64,000 nt of DNA, from positions 94,454,674 through 94,518,673 of the forward strand of contig CANTUZ010000003.1 in NCBI GenBank assembly GCA_947846985.1, read 5' to 3'. Below, one piece after another: positions 11,837-24,420 of this stretch (the first letter of the stretch is position 1; each line of letters starts with the position of its first letter). The notes beneath the pieces were generated by a model. It was not told where the DNA came from. It searched no databases and was given only the letters and a program-made list of their open reading frames with translations. The position numbers and the translations under genes are program-made. The stretch is from Fratercula arctica. Lineage: Eukaryota; Chordata; Aves; Charadriiformes; Alcidae.

Positions 11837-14800
11837 AAAAATAGAGCCCAAAAGAGGGACCTACGCTTTCTTTCACATGCAGTTTTCTGAAGAATTGTTT
11901 CTGTTGCTTATCTGTCAAGAATGACTCAGATTTCATGGAGCTGAGCATCCTACAGTTTATTATGTTGGAATGCAGGGATTAATCATTCCTCTCACAGAAC
12001 ATCCAATGCTGAAGTACTTACACAGCCCTTGAGAACTTGAATCTACCTGATTGTCTCTATTTGAAGCATTTAAAGTAGGTGCAAGAGCATGTTACTCATT
12101 CTTCCACACTCTGAATCATTAATTCATGCATGTTAAGTGGAATCTATTTATCAGAAATAGGTTTTCCTCCCCTTTCAATCTGTTTCATTCCACAATAATC
12201 CAAGAATTAAGGTGTATGCTTTACAGAACCTGTGAGCTGAATTCCACCAAAAACAACAAAAGTGTATAACATTCCTATTTGTGTGAGAATCTCACACCAT
12301 GAATTTGTAGCTTAAAGTAAAATGATAGTGGCCACAGCAAAGCCACGTTAAATTGCTAAATGTGAATTCAGAGTTTGTGTTCTAAAACTTTTTGTGTTCT
12401 GTCACTACAATTTACTCATGACAGCAGAATGCCATTTAATTAAGAAAGTTCACAGAGCATTTTGTTACAACTCACACAATACTGATCTTGGTTCCAGTGT
12501 CCAGTTCACTCAACAAAATATGACAGACATTAATGAGTAAGAAATCATATGCTACATCATGATATGATTATATCTTATGTTCTTATAAAAAAAAAAAAAG
12601 ATATAAAACAGGAAATAATTCACTCCACATTAGAAATACCATCTAGCTGTGATCACAAGTTGTAGTGCACAAGGTAAAAATCAATAGACTCAATTCCCCT
12701 ATGCCCTACAGCATACCTCCATGATTTTCTGAAGCTATGTTTCTTCCTAGCCCTTCTTTATGGCTGGTTTTGATCATATCTTTCTCTTTCCACCTACTCT
12801 ATAATGTAACCAGTATTTTCTTAGCAGTTTATCAGAGATGACCAGTTTCAATCTTAAGGCTTCGTTCCACAGCAAATGATACTAACAAAACTCATTTAAT
12901 GTCTACACTGACAAACTGCAACTAACCTTTATGAGTATTAGGTCAGGTCTCAGATCAGCAGAACTATCTAGAAAGAGCTGCTAAATTGCAGCCAGTAGTC
13001 TGGAATGGACTACCTTCAAAAGTAGGGGTTTTTTTCTTACTTTAAAGCTACACACAAACTGCTACCTCTCCATCTCTAGCCTCTAACAGTGGGTTTGTGA
13101 CAGTTCAGATCTCCTTGAACATTTAATGTCTTTTAGAAAAGATATACTGGAAGCACAAAGAAACACCAATTTTAGCTCCTCAGTTAGAAATAAAAGAACA
13201 TATCAAATATAGTATTTTAGCAAATACCATCGCCAACAAAATTTTGAAACACTTTTCACTATGAACCAGGAAATACCAGACACAGAGGAATTACTAATTG
13301 ACAGCTACAAAGCTAAAACTAGACTTGTAGCTCACCACCAGTCCACAAATTATTTTTATAATGAATTTCACTAAATCAAGAAAGGAAAAAAAATAAACAC
13401 AGAAACAAAAATAATAATGCATTAGTTGATATGTTTACATTAGAAGATCAAAAGATGAGAAATTAGCAGTATAGCTGACAAAGCTGACTTTGACAAAGAA
13501 TTATTTCAGAACTTTGTCACTTCACCTCCCAAAACAATGGATACCAACATATTTAAAAATGGTGTGTTCCTTTTTAAAATTGTTTTTCCAATCACTCTAT
13601 CAAGTAGAGCACAGACTAGATTCATGAGATAAATTCATATAATCATATCAACTGCTACTATTGGAATGTTTTCTATGTGAATAAGTGTTTCAAAGTGTAA
13701 ATTTCCTTTGACTAAAAGTGCATTTGTCCTGTGTTTCCCCTTAATTTCAGATTTTTCATTCTGCAGTGTAATGGCTTGTTCCAACTCTTTGTAGATGATT
13801 GATCAGTGGGACTAAGAAATGTCAGTAAAAATTAGGGAGCAACTCAGATTTAATAACTTTTAATGTTCATCACTAACAGGGACATCAAATAAAAGTAGAG
13901 CCACTAGAGTGGAGGGATTGGCTACCTTACCTACTGTTAAGGAGAATGAAGTAGAAAGAAAATGAAAAATAAAGGCAGAGGAATCCTCACATAATGTCTA
14001 GATAAGCTGTGGAATTCAATGTTATAGCATGTTGTGGATGATCAAAGTATAAATTGGCTCCAGGGATGAAAAAGAAGTTCATAGAAAAGAAATCTATTGT
14101 GTGACAGTGAATGCATAGTTACTACATCTGACTCAGAAACTCCCTGATCTACAAATGGCTGGAGGTTGAATGAGACCCACATAAGAAAGGCTTGCCCTTT
14201 TCTAATACTGTTCTCCATATGTCTAAATTTGATCTCTCTAGGAGTCAATATATGAGTGTGATGAATCTTTGGTTTGATTCAACATGACATATCATCTGCT
14301 AACAAATAATTCTTGGACAGAGTTGCATAATCTATTTGATTTTGTTGATATCTAATGATACTTAAATAATTTCCTACCATTAAGCTGTGTTGAGGGGTCT
14401 GATAGAACACCATTATAGTTGAAGAACACCATTAAACTGGCCACCAATGAAGCAAACAAGGATGTGTACTTGCACAAAAAGCCATCCAAGCAACAAAAAT
14501 TTCATGATGAGGAACAGGTTAAGAATAACAAAAAACCCCAAGAGACTGCAAAGCGTGACTGGCAGAACCAAAAAGGAGAAGCAATACTGGCAGTAGTTGA
14601 AATCCCCCTTTTGGGAACAATTAAACTCTCCCTTTTGAGTCGGAGGCAAGAAGCATAAAAAAAATCATGCATGAAGAAGAAGAATGGAGGAAAAGAAGAC
14701 AAGTTCACTTGTTGAAGATTTCTCAAGCCTGATCACTTTGACCTCAGCAACTCTGAACAACCAAGGAGTATAGTCGTTGCACTAACTGTATAGTATCAGC

Positions 14801-16159
14801 TTCATGGCATTGTATACTAACAGCTAATTTCACATATAAATGATTAACGGTTTTGTGTATGTAGTGATGATTGGTGTGATATTTAGTGATGATATTGTGT
14901 GAAAATTAACTGTCAGCGCAGAACGCACTGTTAATGAATGAACTTAGTTTTAAAGTTTTAAAGTTTGAAGTAAAAAACCAGCCTCCCTTATCAGTGTTCA
15001 AAACGCTCCCATCACAGTAATATCTGATTACCTGATACATAGGGAGATATATATTTGCCAATATTCAGTTTCAACATTCTCTATACATGCTTCAAAACAA
15101 TTAGTGGAATAAAGATCAATTTAAAGAAAAAGAAGGCATGAACATAAAATATCATGTCTGCATTAGGCTGAAAACTAAAGCAAAATTTAAAAACACTGTA
15201 TGTTTCTGAAACAGTGTTCCTACAGGATTAATATGCAAAAAAAAAAAAAAAAAAATCCTAACTATTTTTAAAATGGACCTTGAGTAAATTATGACTAAAT
15301 AGAGTACATGATACGCTGTCAGTGATGGAAGGGGACTGGTTATGGATGGAGGCAAATTTCTTTCAGATCTACGTCAAATTTGTTCTGGCATAATGTATTT
15401 CCTATATGAATATTATCCTTCTCTCTACCTCTCTCCCCACCCCTCCTTCTTTCTTTATCTCTATTTCTCTCTTTCTTTCTTTTGATTAGAAGTTAGTATT
15501 TGAGTGGGAAGGCATTTTTATGAGAAAGAGAAATTCATGTTTTCTGATTAGATTAACAAGAAGGTATCTGGGAAACTGTTGATGATTTTTCTTCCTCAAT
15601 CAGCAGGTTGATAAAGCACTAGCATTTTCATTGCAAAAGCTAGATTACAAAATATTTGACATTAAAAAAAATTAGTCCACTCTCCTGCTGTCATATCTCT
15701 ATGCCATTGTAACTTTGATTTCAATGTACGATATTTAATTTTATTCACAGTGTGAACACCCGCCATTTCTTTTGCTAATTTCAGTCTTCAGCAAAAACCA
15801 AGGATGTTAATGCTGGATGAAGGAGACCTATACATAGCTACACTATTGACAAATAATATACAGTTTCAGGAATGGCTTTATTCACATTTCTTCATTAATT
15901 ATTTCTTACTTCTCCTTGGATTACTTATTCCATTTGAAAATTACATACCTAACAGGAAGATTATTAATCTGAATTAGTGACAGTGCAACTAGATTGAGGA
16001 TTCTCAATCTCTTTAAATTATCAGGCAGAAAATGTTATTTTTTTGTCAGTTGAACTTGCCTTTCCTATTCCTTCTTCTAGCATTTCAGTTTGCTTCAGTT
16101 GCCGGTTAACCAGAAGTTTTGTAGGAAACTAGTCTGTCTAACTGTGGCAATCCTAAAAT
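11837..16159. other. AT-rich noncoding DNA
   Basis: No gene recognised. It includes a poly(A) run at 15237-15255 and a pyrimidine-rich stretch at about 15416-15483. Small ORFs such as 14419-14658 and 14042-14248 have no recognisable domain. Confidence 0.6.
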
Positions 16160-16164
16160 TCAGG

Positions 16165-16455
16165 TCATTCCTTCAGGTGTGCATAATTTGCTTCCTGAGG
16201 TCTTTGGAGATATCTACCAAACTTCACTTGTAGCCCAGTAAATACGATTTCTGCCATTAGCAGAGGAGGCCTGACTGTGTGCTGACCCAGCAGGGCAGTG
16301 CAGGGACTCAGATTAGAGGTGGCCTGAGCTGGGTGTCGACAGTTTAACCCCTGAGCTGGGGCCAGTGACTGCTCCCTCCCCTGCTCCAACTTCAGCTCTG
16401 GGGGTGGCCCCGGTGGGGAGGGGGTGGCATCACCCCCCTCCTTCCTCCCCAGTCA
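16165..16455. other. GC-rich island of unknown origin
   Basis: The local composition is much richer in GC than the flanks, with runs such as GGGGTGGCCCCGGTGGGG. A GC hairpin sits at 16417-16441: stem GGAGGGGGTG against CACCCCCCTCC with one bulged C and a GCAT loop. A 74-codon minus-strand ORF (16165-16389) lies across it. A transposon fragment or a decayed regulatory island are both possible. Confidence 0.45.
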
Positions 16456-16456
16456 C

Positions 16457-16840
16457 TCAGTCGCTGCCTGAAAAAACATAGCCCTTTGTGTGTCTGGGGG
16501 ATGATGGAGGTATGAGGGTAACCCAGAGAGAAGGGGCCTTCCTGTGAGAGGGTGTTTTTTGCAGCAGTTCCTCCTGTTTTGCTACTGTGGCTTTCTTTTT
16601 TGTTACTGTCTTTGACATGATGTTCCTTCCTTTGTAATGTGTGTCATATAGTTCACTGTCCAAATTAGTCACCACTTGACATGACTCATTCAGTGATTTT
16701 TCTGCTGAAATAATGGAAATAGAAAAGAATAGTTTCAGTGTATTTAATATTGCAGTAGAAAATCTCTGCTTTGACAGGAATAATTGTGCCACTTTGTGTT
16801 TGGTTCGTAGAAAAAATTTCAAAGAATGATGAACAGCCAA
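16457..16840 (-). CDS. Unidentified 127-codon ORF, probably not a real gene
   Basis: This is an uninterrupted minus-strand frame of 127 codons next to a GC-rich island. I do not recognise the protein. Its first half is hydrophobic and basic with Phe/Leu-rich stretches. Its second half is Lys/Thr/Ser-rich, including SKTVTKKKATVAKQ. There is no signal peptide, zinc finger or transposase motif that I can name. In AT-rich DNA of this size about one ORF of this length is expected by chance. It could be a fragment of an unrecognised mobile element or a retrocopy. Confidence 0.15.
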   Translation of the reverse strand: MAVHHSLKFFLRTKHKVAQLFLSKQRFSTAILNTLKLFFSISIISAEKSLNESCQVVTNLDSELYDTHYKGRNIMSKTVTKKKATVAKQEELLQKTPSHRKAPSLWVTLIPPSSPRHTKGYVFSGSD

Positions 16841-19800
16841 ATAAGTGACCCCATGACAACCTGCTTAATTAGAATAAATTAGGAGAAAATATTGTTTTAG
16901 CAGAAGAGAATCACTAGAGTTGTCTCTAACAAGACACTTAATTATATACATCAAGGGGGATTTCTTAAGGGACCTCTCTTTTCTTCATCTATGTAACTCA
17001 TTTAACATAGTTCCTCCTTTGTAAATGTGATTGGGGAGATATATCAAACTGGATAAATTAGATCTAATTTCATCACCCATATAAACTTTGTAAAAGTTCC
17101 AACCAATCAAGAAAGATGAAATCCCAAAGCTGATTTTGACTTTAATGAAAATTACATTTTATATTTGTGACAAGTGACTAAATTCAGGTATAAGATCTTA
17201 ATGACACAGTGAAATGAAAACTTGTCATTGTCATATAACATTCCCTAAATTACCCAAATGTTTAGAAAATACATATTTGGAAAAAACAACCCCAAAACTT
17301 AGTTTATTGTTATGATATATTGTTTTCTTTAAATCATATGAATAAAAATTTAATTTAGGAGATACAGCACACTGGAAGCAGGGTCTTATTATACGTATTC
17401 TATTGAAAAAAAAAAGGTACATTGCAGGACAAATAACAAGGATTAAAGCCTAATCTGCCCGCAGGACTGTATAAATTACTCAATACACACACAGAGACAC
17501 ATTGTCACATATGCATGTGCTTACATACACAAACATACACAGATTATATGTAAACTTTTATATTTCACAAAAAAGGGCAAGAGAAATCCCTGAATTTTAT
17601 TAGTATACCCATATTTTGTGGTATCTTCTCCTATTCTTACCAGACACAAGAAGTTACAAACAGAATGGTCAAGAAAGAGGTGACCAATATAAATACTTCA
17701 CTTTATACACATCAGTATTGAAGGGTACTAAGTGCTGATTAAAAAATTTTGAAGGGTGAAAGGATTAATGCTCATGACTTTGTTATAATTCAGTTTACAT
17801 AAGAGTATAGAATCAAAGATGATGCTCGTTTAGATTTTAAATCAACCAATTCAGGAAGGGTTCGAAAAACTATTTTCATAGCTAGCTCAGTAGTTTCAGA
17901 GTCACATATGTTTAAATTAATTTTATAAAGCCAGTTCATACTTTGTTCAGTGTTGAGAATGCACTGATGTTTGTACTGCTGATTAAGATTTAGAATACCA
18001 CGCCTAAAAAGTCACCATAGTATGAAAAAAAAGTTAGAATATGTGTTGTCTTTTAAAGGATTAAAATCTTTTAAGCTATTTTTCATTACTGAAGCCCTTT
18101 TCCTGTTCTGAATCTAAGTCAGCAGCTAATTTTTTTTATGGAAGAGCTCCCAAAATGCAACTAGGAACTAGATTTAAAAAAGTTATTTCATTCTGTATAT
18201 TGTCTTTTCTTTTGTTTCAACTTCAGTTCTCTTTAATTCTTGTGGTTGGAAGTATTTGGATGTCCTGCCAGCTTTGTGACATAATTTTCAATTTTCTTTT
18301 TTTATTTGCTTCACATTTAAGTTGCGCCCTGATGAGTACATTCCATCTGCTTACCATGCAACTGACAAATAACTTGCAAATTAATGATCACAAGCTGTGA
18401 GGAACCTGTTTCACTTGAGTTCAAAACCCATCTGAACTCAATGTTGAAGTTCCTGACATATTTGAGGGTCTGAAATGTTATTAGTGAGTTACATAATGAG
18501 GTACCTTTTGAAGTGGTTTTGGTCAAGAGTGTTTAGTGGAAAACTGTATAATAAGATGTCCTTGTAAAAAGACTGTCATTTTTCATTACAATACCATTCT
18601 ATTTTTTTCCACAAAAATGTATATAATTTCAAACAATTGTTATATTTTGTATTTACATGGTATCAATAAAGTGGCAAGTAAAGCTATAAAGCCCCTCTAG
18701 TTAATGGATTGGTCAATGATGAAGCTGTGGTGTATCTCATTCTTACTAGAAAAAAAAAATAACTGTTTTTTTTATCCCCTGGAAGTAATGATACCAAGAG
18801 ATATGGAATATTTTATGTATTTCATTGTTTTCAAGCTCCTAATATAAACAACCAGGTCTAACTCAGCTGCTAAATTTCCTCAGAAAGCTGATTAAACAAA
18901 GGGAGATTTATCATCATATCTATATTGGTTAGGCTGTAGTGGGATCCATTGGTAATAGAGTTCTGGAATAGGTAAATATGACACAAGACTTCTGTGGAGA
19001 AGCTACATTGTTTTGAAGCAACTAGAGATTGGACAAGGAACAGTAGAGTGTCTTGAATATCTTTAAAAGTCGATGTTTAGGTGACTGAATACTGATTTAG
19101 GTCAACACTGTCAGAGAATAACAGGAAGCTGTTTCAGTGATGAAGCACAGAGGTATCTATAGGCTAGTAAATTAAAACAGTGCCACAACTGGCACTGTGC
19201 CACAACGACAGGCACCAAAAGTTAATTACATTAATGTTCTAGTTTGCATAAAGAGCACCAAGTCTCCCAACTATATCTACATACTGCAATTTATTTTGGA
19301 TACTAGCGTGGTCTTGGAGCTCACAAAGTTGATTCCTTTTGGCTGCAACTACACTGAAATTATGCATTTAGGGAATGGACCTAGGGTATTTCAGCTGCTA
19401 ATGACTTTTTCTAACCATGGTACTAGAAAGACTCTAACCAAAGCAAATTGTCCTTACAATGAAATTATTAAGGTTGCAGGGATGCAACCAAAGTGTGTGC
19501 TTTATGTGATCTGAGTTTGTCCAGGATCCAATGACTTTATTCACTACATTGCCGTTGTCCATAATAGGAGCTTAAATACTTACATCCCATGTACATACCT
19601 GAATTGAGACATCAATCTTGAACTGAATCCAATCACAGAAAAAAATCTTATGTGAAAAATAAACAAGAACTACATTATCGCCTAGTCATCTTGAGCAATT
19701 ACTGTATTTTCAAATGCTCTCATCTGAACAACCTCAGAGTTTTCATACAATCACCCATCCCAAAACAATTATGATCTTCATTTTCCTTGGATGCACTGAG

Positions 19801-22800
19801 AACTCTTTTAGACCATTCTCTCTTCTTATTGGAGCCATTATCCAGGAAACCTCTGAAACTATAAACCAGAGAAATGTTCTTGTGCCTATGAGAGAAAACA
19901 GCAAGTTAGGACAATTTTACGCTAGCCTATCACTGTTCTAGGCAATAATATATTAAAACATAGGCTTCAGCTTCCAGTCAAATCACAGTGTCTGAATCAG
20001 AAAAAATTATCTTTTGTGTTTCTCAGAGTTTTCTTTTAAAATACAAAAGAACACATTAATCTTGTGGAGTTATTGCAAATTTTAATCAGCTCTTCAGTTC
20101 TATTACTTTTTTCCTCCTAATAAAAGTAACTCATTTAACACAACTATCTTATTAGTGCAATTTTCTTGTTAAAGCATTCTGCATATTGCTTTGAATCTAC
20201 AGTTCTGAAATCTGAAATCTTCTCTGAGAGCTATGGCTTCATAAATTTGTGTATAAATTTATAGGGTAAGTTAACTTTGTGCTTTACCTCTGCAAAGCCT
20301 ACAACATGTTGCAGGTTAATTGTGAAGTTCATTTATCTTGTCTCATTTGTGTGTAGGCATGTGTGTGTGTGTTTGTCTATAAATTTTGTAAGACTGCAAT
20401 TTCCTTAGCACTGGATTTTCACTATCCATGAGTTAACGACTCTTCTACTCACAACATCTTGGCTGGCAGAGGCAGAGGGGTTTCTTAGCACTGTAGTTTT
20501 CCTCATTCTCTCTAGAATTTCTGTAATTTCACAGAAGTAAGCTAAGTGGATGAAAATAGGATAAGTCTGGATGACGATGTAATGTCAGAATCTAATTCTC
20601 TTTATTCTGAAAAAAGGGATCATAAGACTGTGAGACTGTGATTTCAGGTACATCCTACTGCTCTCAAAACACAGGCAAAAGGGAGAGACCTTATGAAATA
20701 ATGGAAGACAGGTGGGTTTATAAAGAAATATTTTGGTATACGTTGGAACACTGGATATGAAAGATATGAAAAATGCTGCTTTGTTTAAATTTCAGAAAAA
20801 CATTATGTCTTCTTTGTGTGGAAGACTTTCCTCATTCAAAATTTTTCCATTGTCCTAGGGGAATCTAACATAATGTCATAATAATTGTAAACTTTCACAA
20901 TTTGTTCCTCTCTATCAAATCACCTTACACATTTGTTATAAATTTACCTCAAACATTAATTCAATAAATTCATTTTTTTAAAAAAGGGAGAGACAAGAAA
21001 AGAAACAAAGCATATTCCTACTGGCTGCGTTGGAGCTGGGAATGCAGTTTCCACACCTAGAATACTTCACATCATGGTAAGACTATCTTCTGCAATAGGA
21101 ATAATTCATAATTTAGTTGCTTATTTGAACTACTCATACATCCACATAGATAAAGACATCCTGTTCTGACATTAATTTGTCATAAGAATTTAATTATGTC
21201 CTCTTTTCCTCCATTTTTGAATTTTAAAATAGCAGTTACAGCTTGTACCATTTTATTATCTGAATATTCTACAAAAATTTGTAAAGCTCCTTATGATTTG
21301 TCTTCCCCTAGGATACATAGGTTATTCAAAGCACAATTCATGTTTTGCACCCCTGGTATGTGCTCTATTGAACTTTTCCATGATATTTCAAGTGCTGCAA
21401 TAAGTAAAAAAATTGCTAGTAACAGATTGGAACAGATTGGAGACTGTTATCAAAGAGCTGTGTAATCTTACTTCTTCCTAATAAGTATTCTCCTGCCATT
21501 TCATTTTATTGTCTCAATTTTCCTCCTCCACAGTTTTCAACAGTTTAATAGAAGTCACCTTAAAATATTAACAATAATATAAAATACTGACTTACATAAG
21601 AATACTAGCCCTGGACTCAATATCAATGACTCAATATCGATTTGAAGAATTTCCATTCTAATGTAGTTTGATTTGGTTTGGATTTTTCCCCCCTTTTTTA
21701 GTTTCACACTATGTATATCTAATATTATCCTGCTCATATTTATCAGTGTTACAAATGTGTTTATAAGGTAAATCCCCTAACCTTCTGCCTCTCCTGAAAG
21801 GTAAAATGAAGAGATACTTCTGCAGACAATGGTCACTGCTGAAACGGGCGTACATAGGGATTTTTCAAGCTTATAATGGAATTGCTGTGTTCACAAATTA
21901 CAAACTCCTTCTGGGTGACCACACAACAACTTAAGTCAGAATTACACTTGACTCCTAATACTGTATATCAGCAGCTGATGGGCAATCCTTTTTCATTTTA
22001 CTTGCTGGTTCCTGTCTGGTTCACTGTTTTATTAGTTAAGTATGATTTAGCAACTTTAGCAGTTTGTAGTTTATAATTTGTTCCTTCCATTAATTAGGTT
22101 TTAAATAGAAGAACATTGAGTGAGTAGATTCATCTCTAGCAAATATTTCTTCCATCTAATATTATTTCAGCTTATTTTATTTTTAGTCTTTATACTATGC
22201 CTTCCAAACCAGTCTCATGTAGACACAGAGAATATAGCTCCATGATTGTAAACTGTGATTTATTAACCATATGCATTAATATAGTAAACAAAACCCATCA
22301 TATACTCCCCTGAAATCACTGTGATAATGACCACCATCAGCACAGTATAAAGCTTCATGTCTATCCATATTCCTATTTAAACATACATCACGCAACACGT
22401 GGAAAGGATTTGTGGTTTTACAGCCATTTCTGTCAAAACATGACATTACGTTCCCAAGTTGTTTTGTTTTTTTTTTTTTTTTTTTATATGTATATATATA
22501 TATCACTACTGTTTGCTTGGAATTTTATTACAAAACATTTTTAAATAACACTATCAGGTACTTCTGGCTACATAGTAGATTCTATGGGCTTCTCAGAAAA
22601 GAAGATTAAATAAGTGCTGCTCATATTAGAGGTGAATAGACACTGAATGGTTTGTTATCTGTAATGGGATTTTCTTTCTGAGAAGGGAAAAAAGTAAAAA
22701 TTCCTCCCTCCATTTTTCATAAGAACATAATCAAGTAACAAAACACATTATATTTAGAATTTTGTTTGTTTTCAGGTCTATAGCTGCCAATCCCTTAGAA

Positions 22801-24420
22801 AAAGAAAGAAGAATAACTTTCAAGACGCTATTGGTGTTTACTGTCAAGTTTGTTTTCATCTTCCATACAAATGCACTTCCAAGGACATCTGGACAATATC
22901 TTTTTAATATAAGTCCTTTTAATGATTCCTAGAGAGGCTTGTGGAAAATGTGTCTTCCAGAAATATGGCATGTTGCATGGGGTTTGTTTTGGACACTTTT
23001 TTCACTCATTATAAATGCAAACTTGTATGACTGCTTAGCAGTTTTAAACAGATTGTCAAGTTTCATTTAACAAGTGACAATTTTCATATTTTAGCTTAAT
23101 AGACTGAAGAGCTATGGCTATTTTTCTTCTGTTTACTGTGAGCTCAATGAAAAAAAACAAAATGCATTCTACATTTAATATATAATGCTATAGGTAGAAC
23201 TATAAATGTTACTTTTACTTCTTTCCTCTTGATGGTGACATGTTTCAAATCAAAGTTAGAAAACAGTTGCAGATTCTTACTGTATTTAAGCAAACACTTA
23301 AGTTCCACTAAAATAGCAGAGATACATGCTGAAAGTTAAAAGTATGTATTTGTTTTCCTAAATGGTGCTAGACCCTTAACTCCTTGTCTAAATTCATGTT
23401 TTATCAAGACCCTCCACCTCCAAAAATGCCAAGATTTGAAAAATGATTAAAAATATTACATGGACTGTCTTGTCCATTCAAATGCAGTTTTCAAAAGACA
23501 GCAATTATTTTAGACTATTAATTTGCTGTATTGTAACTCAAACACAGAGGCACATCTCTTGGACATGGTAACTAAAATGCAATTGCTTTATCCTAAAATG
23601 CAATTGTATACACTTTCACACAGCATAATAGAATATAAAAGAGGATGTTCCTTATGAGTTATGACTATATGCCCAAAGTTTTTTTTTTTAAAAAGAAAGG
23701 TTAAGACTTTAAATAGGGCTTGGAAAAAAGAGTTAAAAAAATTGAATTCAATAGATGGAGTTAATTTTTATTCTTTACATTTATTTCCATTTGTGTACTT
23801 AAGTTTGTTATTTAAATCTCATACATTATATGTATTTATAAAATACTGAACAGTCCTTCAGACAACTTCTTATCATCTTGTGTAAGATCTCAGCTAACCT
23901 CAACATTTAAAATATTTATATAGATTTTATTGTTGTAAATTGTTGTGTATTTAACTCAGTGTAACTAAGTCTGCAGTAGGATTTTAAAAACCTTCCTTAA
24001 ATAAATGTCAATTACACAAGAGTTTATAGTGCTTAGTTACAACTATATGAACAAAAGAGCTGGACATTGCATAGTGTCATCCATCACTGACACTTCTTCA
24101 GCTGGGCATTGCAAAGGTGAGGTGGCTGAGGTGTGGTTTTCAAAGAAAGAAAAGAATTAAAAGAGTGACTTACATTAACTTTATCGACTAATTTGTACTT
24201 TAGGAGTTCAGAAGGAAGACAGAGTTCCAGAAAAGGCTGAGAAAAGATTCCAAAATCATTAAATAAATAGGACAAGCACAATATCTTTGAAAGTTGTTCC
24301 TTGGCAAAGGTTCAGAAGTGATTTAAAAGCAAGGCTGTTCACAGAAAAAGACAAAAGGATAAAGCAAGAAGCAGAACATCTATAGAGGTGGACAAGAAAC
24401 CACTACAGAGTACAGTTTTT
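16841..24420. other. AT-rich noncoding DNA
   Basis: About 7.6 kb without a recognisable gene. It holds a 9-bp inverted repeat at 19177-19198, a short (TG)n near 20360-20372, and a 19-T run at 22467-22485 followed by (TA)n. The ORF at 19197-19514 (105 codons) has no domain and is chance-level. Confidence 0.6.
19177..19198. repeat. Short perfect inverted repeat
   Basis: ACAGTGCCA and TGGCACTGT pair as a 9-bp stem with a CAAC loop. GTGCCACAAC also recurs directly at 19180 and 19198. It is too short to assign a role. Confidence 0.6.

Noticed and set aside
11641..11948. Phe/Val-rich and Lys/Gln-rich ORFs, superficially membrane-like
   Set aside because: They read the A/C-rich low-complexity tract.
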